Origin: Paenibacillus pabuli
GTDB lineage: Bacteria; Bacillota; Bacilli; Paenibacillales; Paenibacillaceae
Assembly: GCF_039831995.1 (NCBI RefSeq)
Contig: NZ_JBDOIO010000003.1
Coordinates: forward strand, 3,410,001-3,474,000
DNA length: 64,000 bases
Direction: 5' to 3'
Below are positions 17,838 to 27,186 of the stretch, piece by piece; within the stretch, counting starts at the first letter, position 1; every line of letters begins with the position of its first letter. The position numbers and the translations under genes were made by a program. The notes under the pieces were generated by a model. It worked only from the letters and a program-made list of their open reading frames with translations, was not told the origin of the DNA and searched no databases.

Positions 17838-18949
17838 TGCGCCGCACCTCCTTTCAAAACCAACGTCTCAATCGGCACATAGTCGAAATCATATCCGAAG
17901 TATCTTGGCCCAGCCGTCTCAATGCCTTTAGGTGTTCGCCATTTGTCATCACATGGCAAGCCTGCTACCGTCACCCGGGCACCATACTTCAGATTCTCCG
18001 TCGTCACCGGCATACCCGTATCCTGATCCAACAGCGTAATCAGGTCAGGCGTAATGGCGAGTGGTTGGTCATCAACGGTGGCGAGCAGGAACTCATTCTG
18101 GAAAAACAGCCGCATCGTCTTCCCTTTGTTCTCGCCAGTACCTTCGAACACGGCTTCACCGCGCGTAAAACCGCCGTCCATCCGGCGACGGATATCCACG
18201 GCCTTGCCATGAAACAGGGCATGTCCATTCAGCTTCGTGAGCAGTTCCTGCACCGGATTCAGCTTCTCCTGCTTCGCTTCGAACAGCGTCCGCCCGATCT
18301 CATAAGCGAGCGTTAGCGTACCCCCAATGGCGCTCTGCTTCGCCTGCGCTCCAGATACCGGATAATCGCAGATGGAAGCAGAACCACCCATCTCTACTGT
18401 CAGCGCACGCGCCATGCGCTCTTCCCATACGCCATCAATCGTATGCATCAACGCGCTATTGCCGCGCTCGTCCGCCATCGCTACCGGACTGCACGGGATG
18501 CCTTCCAGATGGAACGTAACCATCTGCGATTCGGGAAACGCACGCCCCATTGCATCGGCATCCACAAGCGGAATTCCGCGCTGCGCCGCCGCAATGACCG
18601 GAACGAGTGAGTTGCCACCACCGACCTCGATCGGCATGACGGCATCCACTTTGCGGCCCAGTTCTCTTTCCATCAGATCCAGCGGCTTGGTCAGCTGTTC
18701 TGCCGAAGGGATTTTCTCCAGCATCACCGTAGGTGCACCAATCATCGATACCGGTACCACAAGTCCCTCATCATCCAGTTCTTCAAGTTGTACGATACGG
18801 ACCGGCCCATGCTTGCGGATGGCCTCCATGGCTATCAGTTTACCGACATGAGGGTCACCCCCGCCGCCTGTGCCCAGCACCGCTGCGCCAATTGCAATAT
18901 ATTCAATAGCTTGTTCATCAAGTGTAGTTAATCTTGCTGCCTTGTTCAT
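17834..18949 (-). CDS. DUF917 (S-methyl-thiohydantoin desulfurase-like) family protein
   Basis: The 371-residue protein matches DUF917 (AIGAAVLGTGGGGDPHVGK near the N terminus, DAVMPIEVGGGNSLVP and PLVDADAMGRAFPESQM in the middle). As I recall, one branch of this family was shown to act on S-methyl-thiohydantoin in ergothioneine breakdown, which is why it pairs with hydantoinases. Whether this member does the same is not known. It overlaps the hydantoinase by four bases and follows the permease gene by four bases, so all three are translationally linked. Confidence 0.82.
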   Translation of the reverse strand: MNKAARLTTLDEQAIEYIAIGAAVLGTGGGGDPHVGKLIAMEAIRKHGPVRIVQLEELDDEGLVVPVSMIGAPTVMLEKIPSAEQLTKPLDLMERELGRKVDAVMPIEVGGGNSLVPVIAAAQRGIPLVDADAMGRAFPESQMVTFHLEGIPCSPVAMADERGNSALMHTIDGVWEERMARALTVEMGGSASICDYPVSGAQAKQSAIGGTLTLAYEIGRTLFEAKQEKLNPVQELLTKLNGHALFHGKAVDIRRRMDGGFTRGEAVFEGTGENKGKTMRLFFQNEFLLATVDDQPLAITPDLITLLDQDTGMPVTTENLKYGARVTVAGLPCDDKWRTPKGIETAGPRYFGYDFDYVPIETLVLKGGAAQ

Positions 18950-18953
18950 GCTT

Positions 18954-20243
18954 TCATCCCTTCTTTGCTACCCATTTGCCTATGATGGCTTGTACGATAA
19001 ATGCCATCAAGAAGCTGTCCAGCGCCGGAACCTGCGTCACTTGGAACCAACCAAGCCCATCCGGAGCCATCGTTGTCATGAATCCGAAGAATGTGGCAAG
19101 GACCCATACCACGATGGAGCGAGGAATCCAGCTCCGGTTGCTGTCCAGCCCTTCAAACGAGAATCTGTTTTTGTTCACCAGCAAATACTCTGCCGTATAT
19201 ATACCGCCCAGCGGTGCAACAAGCATCGTGATATATGTGAGGAACGTCATGAAACGGTCATAAATGCCGAAGCAAGCGAGTGCTGTCGCAATCAAACCTG
19301 CAATGATCGTAATGACGGATTTGGGCACTCGTTTGAATACGACGGAGAAACCCAATCCTGCGGAATACAAATTGTTCGTGTTGGTTGTCCACTGTGCCAG
19401 TGTCAGCACGATAATGGCCGGAATACCGAGTCCGAGCGTCAGGAAAATACCCGTCAGATCGTCGGAATCCATCGACCGTGACAAGAAGATGGCAATGATC
19501 GTCATGAAGCTGTTGCCGACAAAGAAACCGACAAAGGCTGCCGTAATCGCATGCTTGGGTGTCTTGGCCCAACGAGCAATGTCAGGGGACAGTGCTGTCC
19601 CAAGGATAAAGATTCCGATGACCAGTGAGATCGCCGTTCCCATCGGCACTGCCTCACCCTCGAACGGTGACCAGACCGTGCTTCCGCCTTCGCCGTTCAG
19701 CGCCAAGACCAGCGCGAAAATAATAAAAACGACGAGCAGCGGTACCGACCAAACACTTAATTTCTCAATGGCCCGATAGCCCCAGATCGCCGTAGACATC
19801 ATGAGCAGTCCGCCAATCATCGACAGTACCCAGAGTGACCAGTGCCAACCCCACAGCTCGCTTAACGCCGTCTGGAAGTTGGAAGCGAAGAAGCCGACCT
19901 GTACGCCGAACCAGCCCAGCGATGAAATTCCGAGAATGACGGAGACAATGAGTGCTCCTTTGTTCCCGAACAGAAACCGGCTAATCATGGCCGTGGACAA
20001 GCCTGTTTTGGCCCCAACATAGGCGCACAACGCCCCGATAATACCCAAAATGACTGAACCGACGATGACCGCAGTAAGGGAGTCACCGATGCTCATGCCT
20101 GCGCCGAGCTGCGCTCCCAGAAACATGGCAGATAGATCAATTCCGATCGCAATCCAGACAAATGCCATCGAAAGCCATGATTTTCGTAAATGCTGAGGTA
20201 CGGGTTCCCGTTCGTAATCTTCTATTTTCGTATCGTTGCTCAT
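18954..20243 (-). CDS. NCS1 family cytosine/hydantoin-type permease
   Basis: The 429-residue membrane protein has about twelve helices and the NCS1 signature region (GAQLGAGMSIGDSLTAVIVGS). It is closest to CodB-like cytosine permeases, but the family also moves hydantoins, allantoin, purines and thiamine. Its place directly before a DUF917-hydantoinase pair suggests it imports their ring substrate. The start ATG has an agagggtgg site. It follows the TetR gene by 38 bases. Confidence 0.87.
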   Translation of the reverse strand: MSNDTKIEDYEREPVPQHLRKSWLSMAFVWIAIGIDLSAMFLGAQLGAGMSIGDSLTAVIVGSVILGIIGALCAYVGAKTGLSTAMISRFLFGNKGALIVSVILGISSLGWFGVQVGFFASNFQTALSELWGWHWSLWVLSMIGGLLMMSTAIWGYRAIEKLSVWSVPLLVVFIIFALVLALNGEGGSTVWSPFEGEAVPMGTAISLVIGIFILGTALSPDIARWAKTPKHAITAAFVGFFVGNSFMTIIAIFLSRSMDSDDLTGIFLTLGLGIPAIIVLTLAQWTTNTNNLYSAGLGFSVVFKRVPKSVITIIAGLIATALACFGIYDRFMTFLTYITMLVAPLGGIYTAEYLLVNKNRFSFEGLDSNRSWIPRSIVVWVLATFFGFMTTMAPDGLGWFQVTQVPALDSFLMAFIVQAIIGKWVAKKG

Positions 20244-20281
20244 GTTCCACCCTCTGCTTTCTGTACAATCTTGTTGATTGC

Positions 20282-20863
20282 CTAAGCTGCGACGGATCTC
20301 CAGAACATCTCAAAGGCATGTTTCAGTTTCCGTTCGAACAGCTCCGGCGATTTATAGTAGTAATATTGCATGCCCAGCCCGTCCATCAAGGTGAGGAACG
20401 AATCCACCAGCGTCTCCATCGGAACGGCAGCCAAATCGCCGCGATCCAGACCTTCCTGCATCATCTCGCCGATAATGCTGCTCAGCAATATATCGAAACG
20501 CCCGAATGCCTCCTGCATTCTTTCCAATAGGAAATCCGGCGGGAAAATCAAATACCGGAAGGCAAACACGGCAAGCTCTGTTTTGTTTCGGTGAAAATCG
20601 TATTGGCGAAGCAGCAGCGCATGCAGTTTTTTCTCCGTGTTCATTCCTTTGCTGGTTTCCGCCATCGCTTGGATATATTCGTTGTAGGCGCTCATCGATT
20701 CTTCGAAGACCGTCATGAACAGATCCTCCTTGCTCTCAAAAAAGGCATAGATTGCTGGTGTTTTGACCCCGACCTCCTTCGCGATCTCCGATAATGCCGT
20801 CCCATCGTAGCCCTTCTGCCCAAATAATCTAAGCGCTGCTTCCTTCAGCTTCGTTCTGGTCAT
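20282..20863 (-). CDS. TetR/AcrR family transcriptional regulator of the hydantoinase operon
   Basis: This 193-residue repressor-type protein has a typical TetR helix-turn-helix (GTALSEIAKEVGVKTPAIY, residues about 23-42) and a helical ligand domain. It is the first gene of the operon, so it probably controls itself and the permease-DUF917-hydantoinase genes. A perfect palindrome 21 bases before its start is the likely operator. Two ATGs are available; the one at 20863 has better spacing to aaagggg than the one at 20869. Confidence 0.85.
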   Translation of the reverse strand: MTRTKLKEAALRLFGQKGYDGTALSEIAKEVGVKTPAIYAFFESKEDLFMTVFEESMSAYNEYIQAMAETSKGMNTEKKLHALLLRQYDFHRNKTELAVFAFRYLIFPPDFLLERMQEAFGRFDILLSSIIGEMMQEGLDRGDLAAVPMETLVDSFLTLMDGLGMQYYYYKSPELFERKLKHAFEMFWRSVAA

Positions 20864-20884
20864 GGTCATCCCCTTTTCTCCACT

Positions 20885-20902
20885 TTAATTAACGTTAATT
20901 AA
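20885..20902. promoter_or_regulatory. Perfect 18-bp palindrome, candidate TetR operator
   Basis: TTAATTAACGTTAATTAA is an exact palindrome just upstream of the TetR gene, where autorepressing TetR regulators usually bind. Its position would block transcription of the whole four-gene operon. Confidence 0.65.
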
Positions 20903-21092
20903 GTAGATTATACAATTATCTGCATAAAAATCAATGAATTTTATTGCTATGTCAGCTTTTCATTTCAATGTTATACGGTAAAAATTCAGTTGGGACAATA
21001 TACTCTCAGATTTGGAATGGAATGAATTAGTAGATTGCAGATGAGTGCATACGAGTTCCATATGGCTCTAACATGATAAAATGTATACCAAA

Positions 21093-21122
21093 AAGAGATA
21101 CCCTGACATCAGGATATCTCTT
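21093..21122 (-). terminator. Intrinsic terminator after the AAA ATPase gene
   Basis: Arms AAGAGATA-CCTGA/TCAGG-TATCTCTT around CA, followed on the minus strand by a run of T residues. It lies 20 bases past the ATPase stop. Confidence 0.8.
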
Positions 21123-21141
21123 ACTAGATTTTAAACCCACT

Positions 21142-21951
21142 TCATTCAAACAGCCGTTGATGCTTATGAAAAAACTCGTAAAAGAATCGTACATTATCAA
21201 GTTCAAACCATTCTGCCGTTTGCAGCATACTGGCATCGAGATTGTAGATCTTCGCATGAAGCGTGCCCAGAACAAAGGGAGAGTGCGTGGCAATAATGAA
21301 TTGACTGTCGAAGTAGCGCGCCAGATCGTTCATTTGTTCAGCCAGCTTGATTTGATTCGCCGGAGACAGTGACGTTTCCGGTTCATCCAATAAATACAGC
21401 TGCCCGGGAAGCAGCTGCTCCTCAAAGAACTGCATCGAGCTTTCCCCGTTCGAATACTTCTCCTGCGAGAACCGAATGATATCCATCTTTTTCTCAAACG
21501 CATATGACTGCTCCAGCTCTTCTACCTCGGCCTTGCTCTTTCCCTGAACGAACTGCTCGTGGAGCAGCCCTTCGCGAAGCACGCTTTCCTGCTGTATTTT
21601 TTTGATTTCATATAGCAGATCCTCTGACTTGATGTATCGGCTCCCCTCGGGTAGCTTATATACGGTACGCTCCTGTTCATCCTGCCCGAGTTGATAGCTG
21701 CTCTCCTCGATAAACCGCTGAACATAGATGCTGTGTCCATAAGTGGACATTCGCTCAGCGCCCGCCAATCGCAATTTGTTCGCGATCAGATTCAGCAAGG
21801 TGGATTTGCCGGAGCCATTACTGCCGTATAGTACCGTGATACGATCAAACAGCAGAACCTCCCCTGCCATGTGTCTGAACACATGATCCGGATAGATATT
21901 CGGGTTGCTGGAAATGACAGAAGAGAGTTTGAAGTTACTGATATGCAGCAT
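21142..21951 (-). CDS. AAA/ABC-type ATPase, stand-alone
   Basis: The 269-residue protein is a single P-loop domain of the RecF/SMC-like ABC type. Walker A is GSNGSGKST (about residue 44), the ABC signature is SNGES, Walker B is LYLLDEPETSLS, and the switch histidine lies in ATHSPF. No transmembrane or nuclease domain is attached, and no partner gene adjoins. Such small ATPases are common and poorly characterised. The region between Walker A and signature is helical and charged, like a short coiled coil. The start ATG has a gggaggggag site. Confidence 0.8.
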   Translation of the reverse strand: MLHISNFKLSSVISSNPNIYPDHVFRHMAGEVLLFDRITVLYGSNGSGKSTLLNLIANKLRLAGAERMSTYGHSIYVQRFIEESSYQLGQDEQERTVYKLPEGSRYIKSEDLLYEIKKIQQESVLREGLLHEQFVQGKSKAEVEELEQSYAFEKKMDIIRFSQEKYSNGESSMQFFEEQLLPGQLYLLDEPETSLSPANQIKLAEQMNDLARYFDSQFIIATHSPFVLGTLHAKIYNLDASMLQTAEWFELDNVRFFYEFFHKHQRLFE

Positions 21952-22058
21952 CGTCTCGGCTCCCCTCCCGGATAAAATGAAATGCTATAATTTATTTTAA
22001 TTTATGATATTCATTATTAATAATCTATCCATATAACCATCCGACCCGGACCACTTTT

Positions 22059-25000
22059 CTATTCAAGCACCGTCCACATATCCAATGCCGCCATACGAAT
22101 GGCCTCATGCTCATGATTCCGGTATGCTCGCAAGCGTTCGGAACAAGCCTGATTCCACAGCAATGCCGTGCCTGCCATCTTCAGCAGAGAAAGCCCAAGA
22201 TACTGGGCCGCAATTCGCTGCTGACCTCTCAGTTGGTCCACCAGATCCAGAATCGCCTCCGGTTTCCAATACGCCTGACTGGCATTAGCTGCCCGATTGA
22301 TCTGCCTGTAGGCCACATCCAATAGATACGGGTGCTTGTCCACCATTTGAATCACAGGATCCAATTGCAGGGCGGCCTGATTCACCTCGTTCCATTCAAC
22401 AAATGCCAAATGTAACTTGATCACGGCTTGTTTCAAAGTTTCTTGAGATTGAAGGACAGCAATCATGCCTGTATATAAAGGAACGAGTCCACGCTTCGCA
22501 TGTGGAGGCAATGAGATTAGCTTGTCTATTAATGCGACCAAACGCTGCCGCTTTGGAAGGTCTCTCTCCGGGCTGGCATTCCATTCGGCTCTTGTCTCCG
22601 TGCCCGATAATTGTGTGCAAACATTAATGACCTGATCATTCACCTTTCCTTCACGACAAGCCGTAATTAGTGTATCCATCGCTGCCTTCCACCTGGCATT
22701 GTCCTCCAGATCCAGAATCGTTTTGCTGGTGGAAGCTGCCACCTTCTCTTCACTTCCATTCACCCAGTGGCTCATCGCTTGGAAAGCCTCTCTGGCCACA
22801 ACCGGGTCGGAATGTCCGGCGATCTCGATAATTAAGTCCAAATATCTTGGCCTGGATTCCACGGGAATCCCGCCAGAATACTGGTTAAGCAGGCTTCTTG
22901 CGATGTCACGCTGCGGGGAAGCAGCCATGGCACTCAGCATGGCCCAGCTGCGTTCATCATCCAGCCATTGTCTGGCGGCATGGCCTATGGCGATCATCAC
23001 GTCCTTGTGTACATTCGGTTTCTCGCATTCACGGATGAGAAGCGCCATGCTCTCTTCACTTTTATAAGCTCCAAGCAGCCGAATGGCCTCTTTTCTGACC
23101 GTGATCTTTAATTTCTCCCGATGGAGCAGGTCGGACAGCATGGAATTCAACATCACCGGACTGACCCTGCGCATGCATCTGGGGATCGAGTACATGGCAA
23201 CCCGGGCCCGGTCTCCATCCAAGTTATTTAGCAATACAGGCAGTCCCTTCTCGGGCTCTTCCCATAACGAGTACGCATACAGAGCCGCCTCCACAACATG
23301 CACTTCCTCGTCATGCAGTAAAACCTCCAGTTGATCGGAAATGTAATCGGGCATGCTCGCCAAGCTGCGCATCGCGGATGCACGTTCATGGAAGCTTCGT
23401 TTGGCGTCGAGTGCTACCCGTTCCAGCAGGGAAGCGAATGCCTTTTGCTGACGCGGCAGCCACCGATGGAACCCGTTATGCGCAGGCACAACATAAATTG
23501 TTTTTCCCGATAAATGCTTGCCTTTGATGATTGTCCCCGAGATGAACGGGTCCAGCCACTCCTGACGCTTCAGATGCAGATGCATGAATACGTCATGGAA
23601 TGAGATGAAGGATGGGTCTCTGTCCAGTAATTCTCTAACCCTTGCATCCCGGGTTTTATACGGAAGCAGCCAATAATGGACCGCCTGTGGGGACAACGTT
23701 TTGGCCTGCAGCAGTTCTTCCAGCAGAAGCTGGAGCTTCGGCAACCGATCCACGGCTTTTCCGAACAAATCTGCCATGCGCAGAATCACGCTCGTGTTTT
23801 CGCGCTTATTCGCTTCTACACCAAAAGCATAGACCTCATCGAATAACGCTTCCAGTGCAGAACTCGGTATGCTATCCCAATCCATCGTGTACAATGCAAA
23901 CTGTCCGTCACGCATCGTCAATCTTCCGAACGTTCTCAGAGCAAACTTGAACAAGGTGCCCTTCGGCTCCAGTGCATGTTCCCGCAGTATGGCAAAAGCC
24001 AGCCTCTCCGTGGCAGACCTTGTCCCATAAGACGTGTCTCTTGCTTCAATTACGCTATCCACCAGCACCGTCAGATCGTCAATATGCTTTTCCTTGAACA
24101 TGGGAGCAGGGCAGTTGGAGAGCTCCGCCATAACCATGAAGCGTACCGGATCCTGATCGTTCTTGATTCGGGTCAGAAAACGAAGCGTCTCATCCATACC
24201 ACGCCGGGAAAGTGCTGTGCTTCGAATGAGGTGGGCATAGGCCGCCGCACGCTCGTCGCTATTCGACACCTGAACGGCTTGCTCAAGCTGCTCTCTGGCA
24301 TTAACAATTAAGCGGCGGGCTGTCGTTTCGAGCTTGTTGTCCCGGTGATCACGAATGTCGCGCAGTTCCAGCATGCGGGCAGCTTCCTTGTCACGCAGTC
24401 GGTGTGGCAATACATCCAGCAGCAGCGTAGGGAAAATGCGTGTTTTCCGCTCATCTTCCAGATAAGCCGCATCAAAGATCGCTTCGCGATGCGACGGCGC
24501 AAGAGTATCCAGCACCTTGGCCAGGTGCACAGGCTGATCTGCGAGCAATGCAGTCAGCGTGGTCCACTGCGCTGTGGTGAACCATTTTCTCTTTTTCAGA
24601 ATGCCGACCGGAACGCCATGATTCAATAGATATCCCCGTGTCTCCTCACGTGTCAGCAGTTCAAATACGCTCTCTGGGCTGGCCTGAATCAGAATCCCCA
24701 GTTGCTGCTTGAGCACTGGATGAATCGTATCCGTTGGCCCAAGGGTAAGCGCACATTCCAACACGATCGCCGGTCTTGAAACACTCAGTATTTCAATCGC
24801 GGAAGAGAGCGTCCACCATACATGGGTCTTCTCCCGGTGCGTTGCATGCTGCAAAGCATTCTTGAAGTACGCTGCCACCAGATCGGGGTGGTACTTCGTT
24901 AGAAGCCGCCAATTCAGTAACGCATATCCCAGCTCTGGCAGCCTGCTGCGTACTGTCTCTTCGCTGCATACAGCTAGTAACAAGGCCGCTTCTTGTGCTC

Positions 25001-25433
25001 CCCAGCGATTAAGCACGATCGGCAGCAGCCGCTCTGCCCAATCCTGATGATATGTATTCACAATGCTCCGCAGCAATTGGCGGCGACAATGGTATGACAT
25101 CAGAGCGATTTGGTTTTCAATTGAAAATTCCGGGTCCGTCACTACTTCAGGCAGCAGCCGAGCCGCCCGGCCCCTAACTCCTGCCTTGGGATGCTGCAGA
25201 GCCAGTATAACTGCACGGGCATCATTCACTACACCCGCACCCGTCAAGGCCAGATGCGCCTCATAGGCGGTGCCGCTTTCAAGCAAGGATACAAGCAGCG
25301 CGGAATAATCCGCATCTCCAGTATGTTGGCGCCCCAGAAGAGCCATTCGCTTCATCCTGTCCGAATATCCCAATGAGTCCAGCTCCATAAGCAATTGCTC
25401 TATATTTATCAGATCATGGCTATCTGTCATCAT
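22059..25433 (-). CDS. Large HEAT-repeat-like protein of unknown function
   Basis: The 1,124-residue protein appears to consist almost wholly of paired helices of the HEAT/armadillo kind, with recurring patterns such as HPKAGVRGRAARLLPEVV, KITVRKEAIRLLGAYKSEES and HSDPVVAREAFQAMSHWV. No signal peptide, membrane helix or catalytic motif is visible, so it is probably a cytoplasmic scaffold or adaptor. The start was placed at the ATG pair near 25433, which follows aggggagag. The open frame extends 46 codons further without a site. It stands alone, with a terminated gene on either side. Confidence 0.7.
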   Translation of the reverse strand: MMTDSHDLINIEQLLMELDSLGYSDRMKRMALLGRQHTGDADYSALLVSLLESGTAYEAHLALTGAGVVNDARAVILALQHPKAGVRGRAARLLPEVVTDPEFSIENQIALMSYHCRRQLLRSIVNTYHQDWAERLLPIVLNRWGAQEAALLLAVCSEETVRSRLPELGYALLNWRLLTKYHPDLVAAYFKNALQHATHREKTHVWWTLSSAIEILSVSRPAIVLECALTLGPTDTIHPVLKQQLGILIQASPESVFELLTREETRGYLLNHGVPVGILKKRKWFTTAQWTTLTALLADQPVHLAKVLDTLAPSHREAIFDAAYLEDERKTRIFPTLLLDVLPHRLRDKEAARMLELRDIRDHRDNKLETTARRLIVNAREQLEQAVQVSNSDERAAAYAHLIRSTALSRRGMDETLRFLTRIKNDQDPVRFMVMAELSNCPAPMFKEKHIDDLTVLVDSVIEARDTSYGTRSATERLAFAILREHALEPKGTLFKFALRTFGRLTMRDGQFALYTMDWDSIPSSALEALFDEVYAFGVEANKRENTSVILRMADLFGKAVDRLPKLQLLLEELLQAKTLSPQAVHYWLLPYKTRDARVRELLDRDPSFISFHDVFMHLHLKRQEWLDPFISGTIIKGKHLSGKTIYVVPAHNGFHRWLPRQQKAFASLLERVALDAKRSFHERASAMRSLASMPDYISDQLEVLLHDEEVHVVEAALYAYSLWEEPEKGLPVLLNNLDGDRARVAMYSIPRCMRRVSPVMLNSMLSDLLHREKLKITVRKEAIRLLGAYKSEESMALLIRECEKPNVHKDVMIAIGHAARQWLDDERSWAMLSAMAASPQRDIARSLLNQYSGGIPVESRPRYLDLIIEIAGHSDPVVAREAFQAMSHWVNGSEEKVAASTSKTILDLEDNARWKAAMDTLITACREGKVNDQVINVCTQLSGTETRAEWNASPERDLPKRQRLVALIDKLISLPPHAKRGLVPLYTGMIAVLQSQETLKQAVIKLHLAFVEWNEVNQAALQLDPVIQMVDKHPYLLDVAYRQINRAANASQAYWKPEAILDLVDQLRGQQRIAAQYLGLSLLKMAGTALLWNQACSERLRAYRNHEHEAIRMAALDMWTVLE

Positions 25434-25779
25434 CTTCTCTCCCCTCATGTCTCTAATAAACTTTAATGAACTCTTATAAGCGATCAACCATCTCCACAAC
25501 CATACTTCACAGGGTATTCCTGGAATAATATAACTTCTTGATCTACATAGGTTTCTCCTTTTTAATCCCAAATTTCAGACGAAGTTAGCGCATGGAGTCT
25601 ATCCTCTTAGCCTAGATTCATGTATGAGGACAGCTGGACAAAAACCACATTCAATATACTGCGTCGGGGGTTCTACGTTTGACCGAGGCAGCAGGCTGCA
25701 CACAAAAAGGGATGCCTCACGAGGTCCGTAAACGGCCCTTGGAGTCATCCCTTTTATTTAAAATAGTCCTTCTATTGAA
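25434..25779. other. Intergenic region with terminator, no gene recognised
   Basis: The left part is the leader of the HEAT-like gene. The right part holds the strong terminator of the MetE-like gene. No small open frame with a ribosome binding site was seen. Confidence 0.5.
25705..25755. terminator. Intrinsic terminator, bidirectional
   Basis: Outer arms GGGATG/CATCCC, middle CCTC-type and inner CCGT/ACGG pairs form a long stem. It has A and T runs on both flanks, just past the stop of the MetE-like gene. Confidence 0.75.
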
Positions 25780-26940
25780 TTAGTTATTCCAGTATTGCTT
25801 CGCAATGCGCTGACCTTGGTCAATCTTCGCCCATTGCTGAGCCTCGCTCAGCTCGTTACCGCCATCGCAGGAGGCAAAGCCGCATTGATGGGAGAGCAGC
25901 AGACGATCCTTATCAATGATTTTGGATGCTTCGTCAAGCAGACGGATGACGCGTGCTTCATCATCCAGTGTACTTGTCTTGGAAGACAGCAGGCCGAGAA
26001 CAATCTCCGTTTCCGGTCTGTCCTTGAACACTTCCAACGCTTCAATCGAACCCGCACGGTCATCATCCCACTCCAGGAAGAAACGGTCATATTTCAACTG
26101 TTTCAGGAACAGGTTGGCGATTTTCGCATAAGATCCACCACCCATGTTGCGGGAATCGTAGTTACCGCGGCAGTTATGTGTCCACATTTTCAAGCCCAGG
26201 CTATGACCGAAGTCAATTACGGTATTGTTAATATCAATAAATTCGGTAGCGAGACCCGCTACTTCTGCTTGATCAATATGCTCGCCGGTAAATGGAGAGT
26301 TTGGATTGTCGTCTGCAAACAACTCCCACAGGCAGTCATCGAATTGCAGAATTTTGCCCCCAGCCGCAGCGAATTCTGCCACGAATTCTTTATATGCCTT
26401 CTCAAGCCCCGCTTTGAGCTCCTGTTTGTTCTGATATACAGCACCCGTACCGCCAATGTTATCCGACCAGGAAAGCTCACCGAAGATATGGGAAGGTGAC
26501 GGTACGCAAAGTTTCGTTTGCTGGTCGCCTGCCGTATCCTGCAGCTGTTTGAACAGTTGAATGAAGTGATGGTTCTTCCCGCTCAGTTCACCCGTAATGC
26601 GCAATCCGATATCTTTACGAGTTTCATATTTGGATGTTCCATCCACATCCCGGAAAAAGTAACCGTGGTCCGCAATATAGCGTTCAATTCCATCAAAGCC
26701 CCAGACAAAGTCCAGATGCCACATCGACTTGGAGAACTCGCCATCTGTAACAACCGACAGGTTATGATCGATTTCCTTTTTCACAACCTGTTTGATTGCC
26801 TCGGTCTCGCATTGCTCATATCCTTCAAAATTCTCATAGAACGGATATTGGATATCATCACGATGTTCAATTTGTGTTTTATATGTCAGCAGCTCTTCGG
26901 GCCGCAACAAACTTCCTACGATCTGGAACTTATCAGTCAT
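25780..26940 (-). CDS. Cobalamin-independent methionine synthase-like protein (YxjG/YxjH type)
   Basis: The 386-residue protein corresponds to the catalytic C-terminal half of MetE (UROD/MetE-like barrel). Candidate zinc ligands are visible as MWTHNCRGN and LSHQCGFASC. It starts with FQIVGSLLRPEEL and has VTDGEFSKSMWHLDF, as in YxjG and YxjH of Bacillus. These short MetE-like proteins lack the N-terminal folate half, and their methyl donor is not settled. The ATG at 26940 has a gagggggt site; the frame to 26973 has none. I saw no SAM riboswitch in the 246-base leader. Confidence 0.85.
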   Translation of the reverse strand: MTDKFQIVGSLLRPEELLTYKTQIEHRDDIQYPFYENFEGYEQCETEAIKQVVKKEIDHNLSVVTDGEFSKSMWHLDFVWGFDGIERYIADHGYFFRDVDGTSKYETRKDIGLRITGELSGKNHHFIQLFKQLQDTAGDQQTKLCVPSPSHIFGELSWSDNIGGTGAVYQNKQELKAGLEKAYKEFVAEFAAAGGKILQFDDCLWELFADDNPNSPFTGEHIDQAEVAGLATEFIDINNTVIDFGHSLGLKMWTHNCRGNYDSRNMGGGSYAKIANLFLKQLKYDRFFLEWDDDRAGSIEALEVFKDRPETEIVLGLLSSKTSTLDDEARVIRLLDEASKIIDKDRLLLSHQCGFASCDGGNELSEAQQWAKIDQGQRIAKQYWNN

Positions 26941-27186
26941 GTAAATAACCCCCTCGTTGTATAGGGTTATCATATCACGCCGAGCAGAGTTCGAAGAATA
27001 ACCAAAAGAAGATAACTAGTTATAGCCAAAAGCTATAGCAAGATATTAAAGCAGATTATTAAGATGATTTCCATTAACACTTCCCGTAACGGGTTTAACT
27101 AGTTTATCTGCTTTCATTGGTTCTTCCATTTTACAATTTTCCGAACTCTTCTATCGTTCGTCTAAAGCGCTTGGGTGTTAACGAAG

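Noticed and set aside
26941..27186. SAM riboswitch upstream of the MetE-like gene
   Set aside because: The characteristic S-box core sequences and terminator were not found in the leader.
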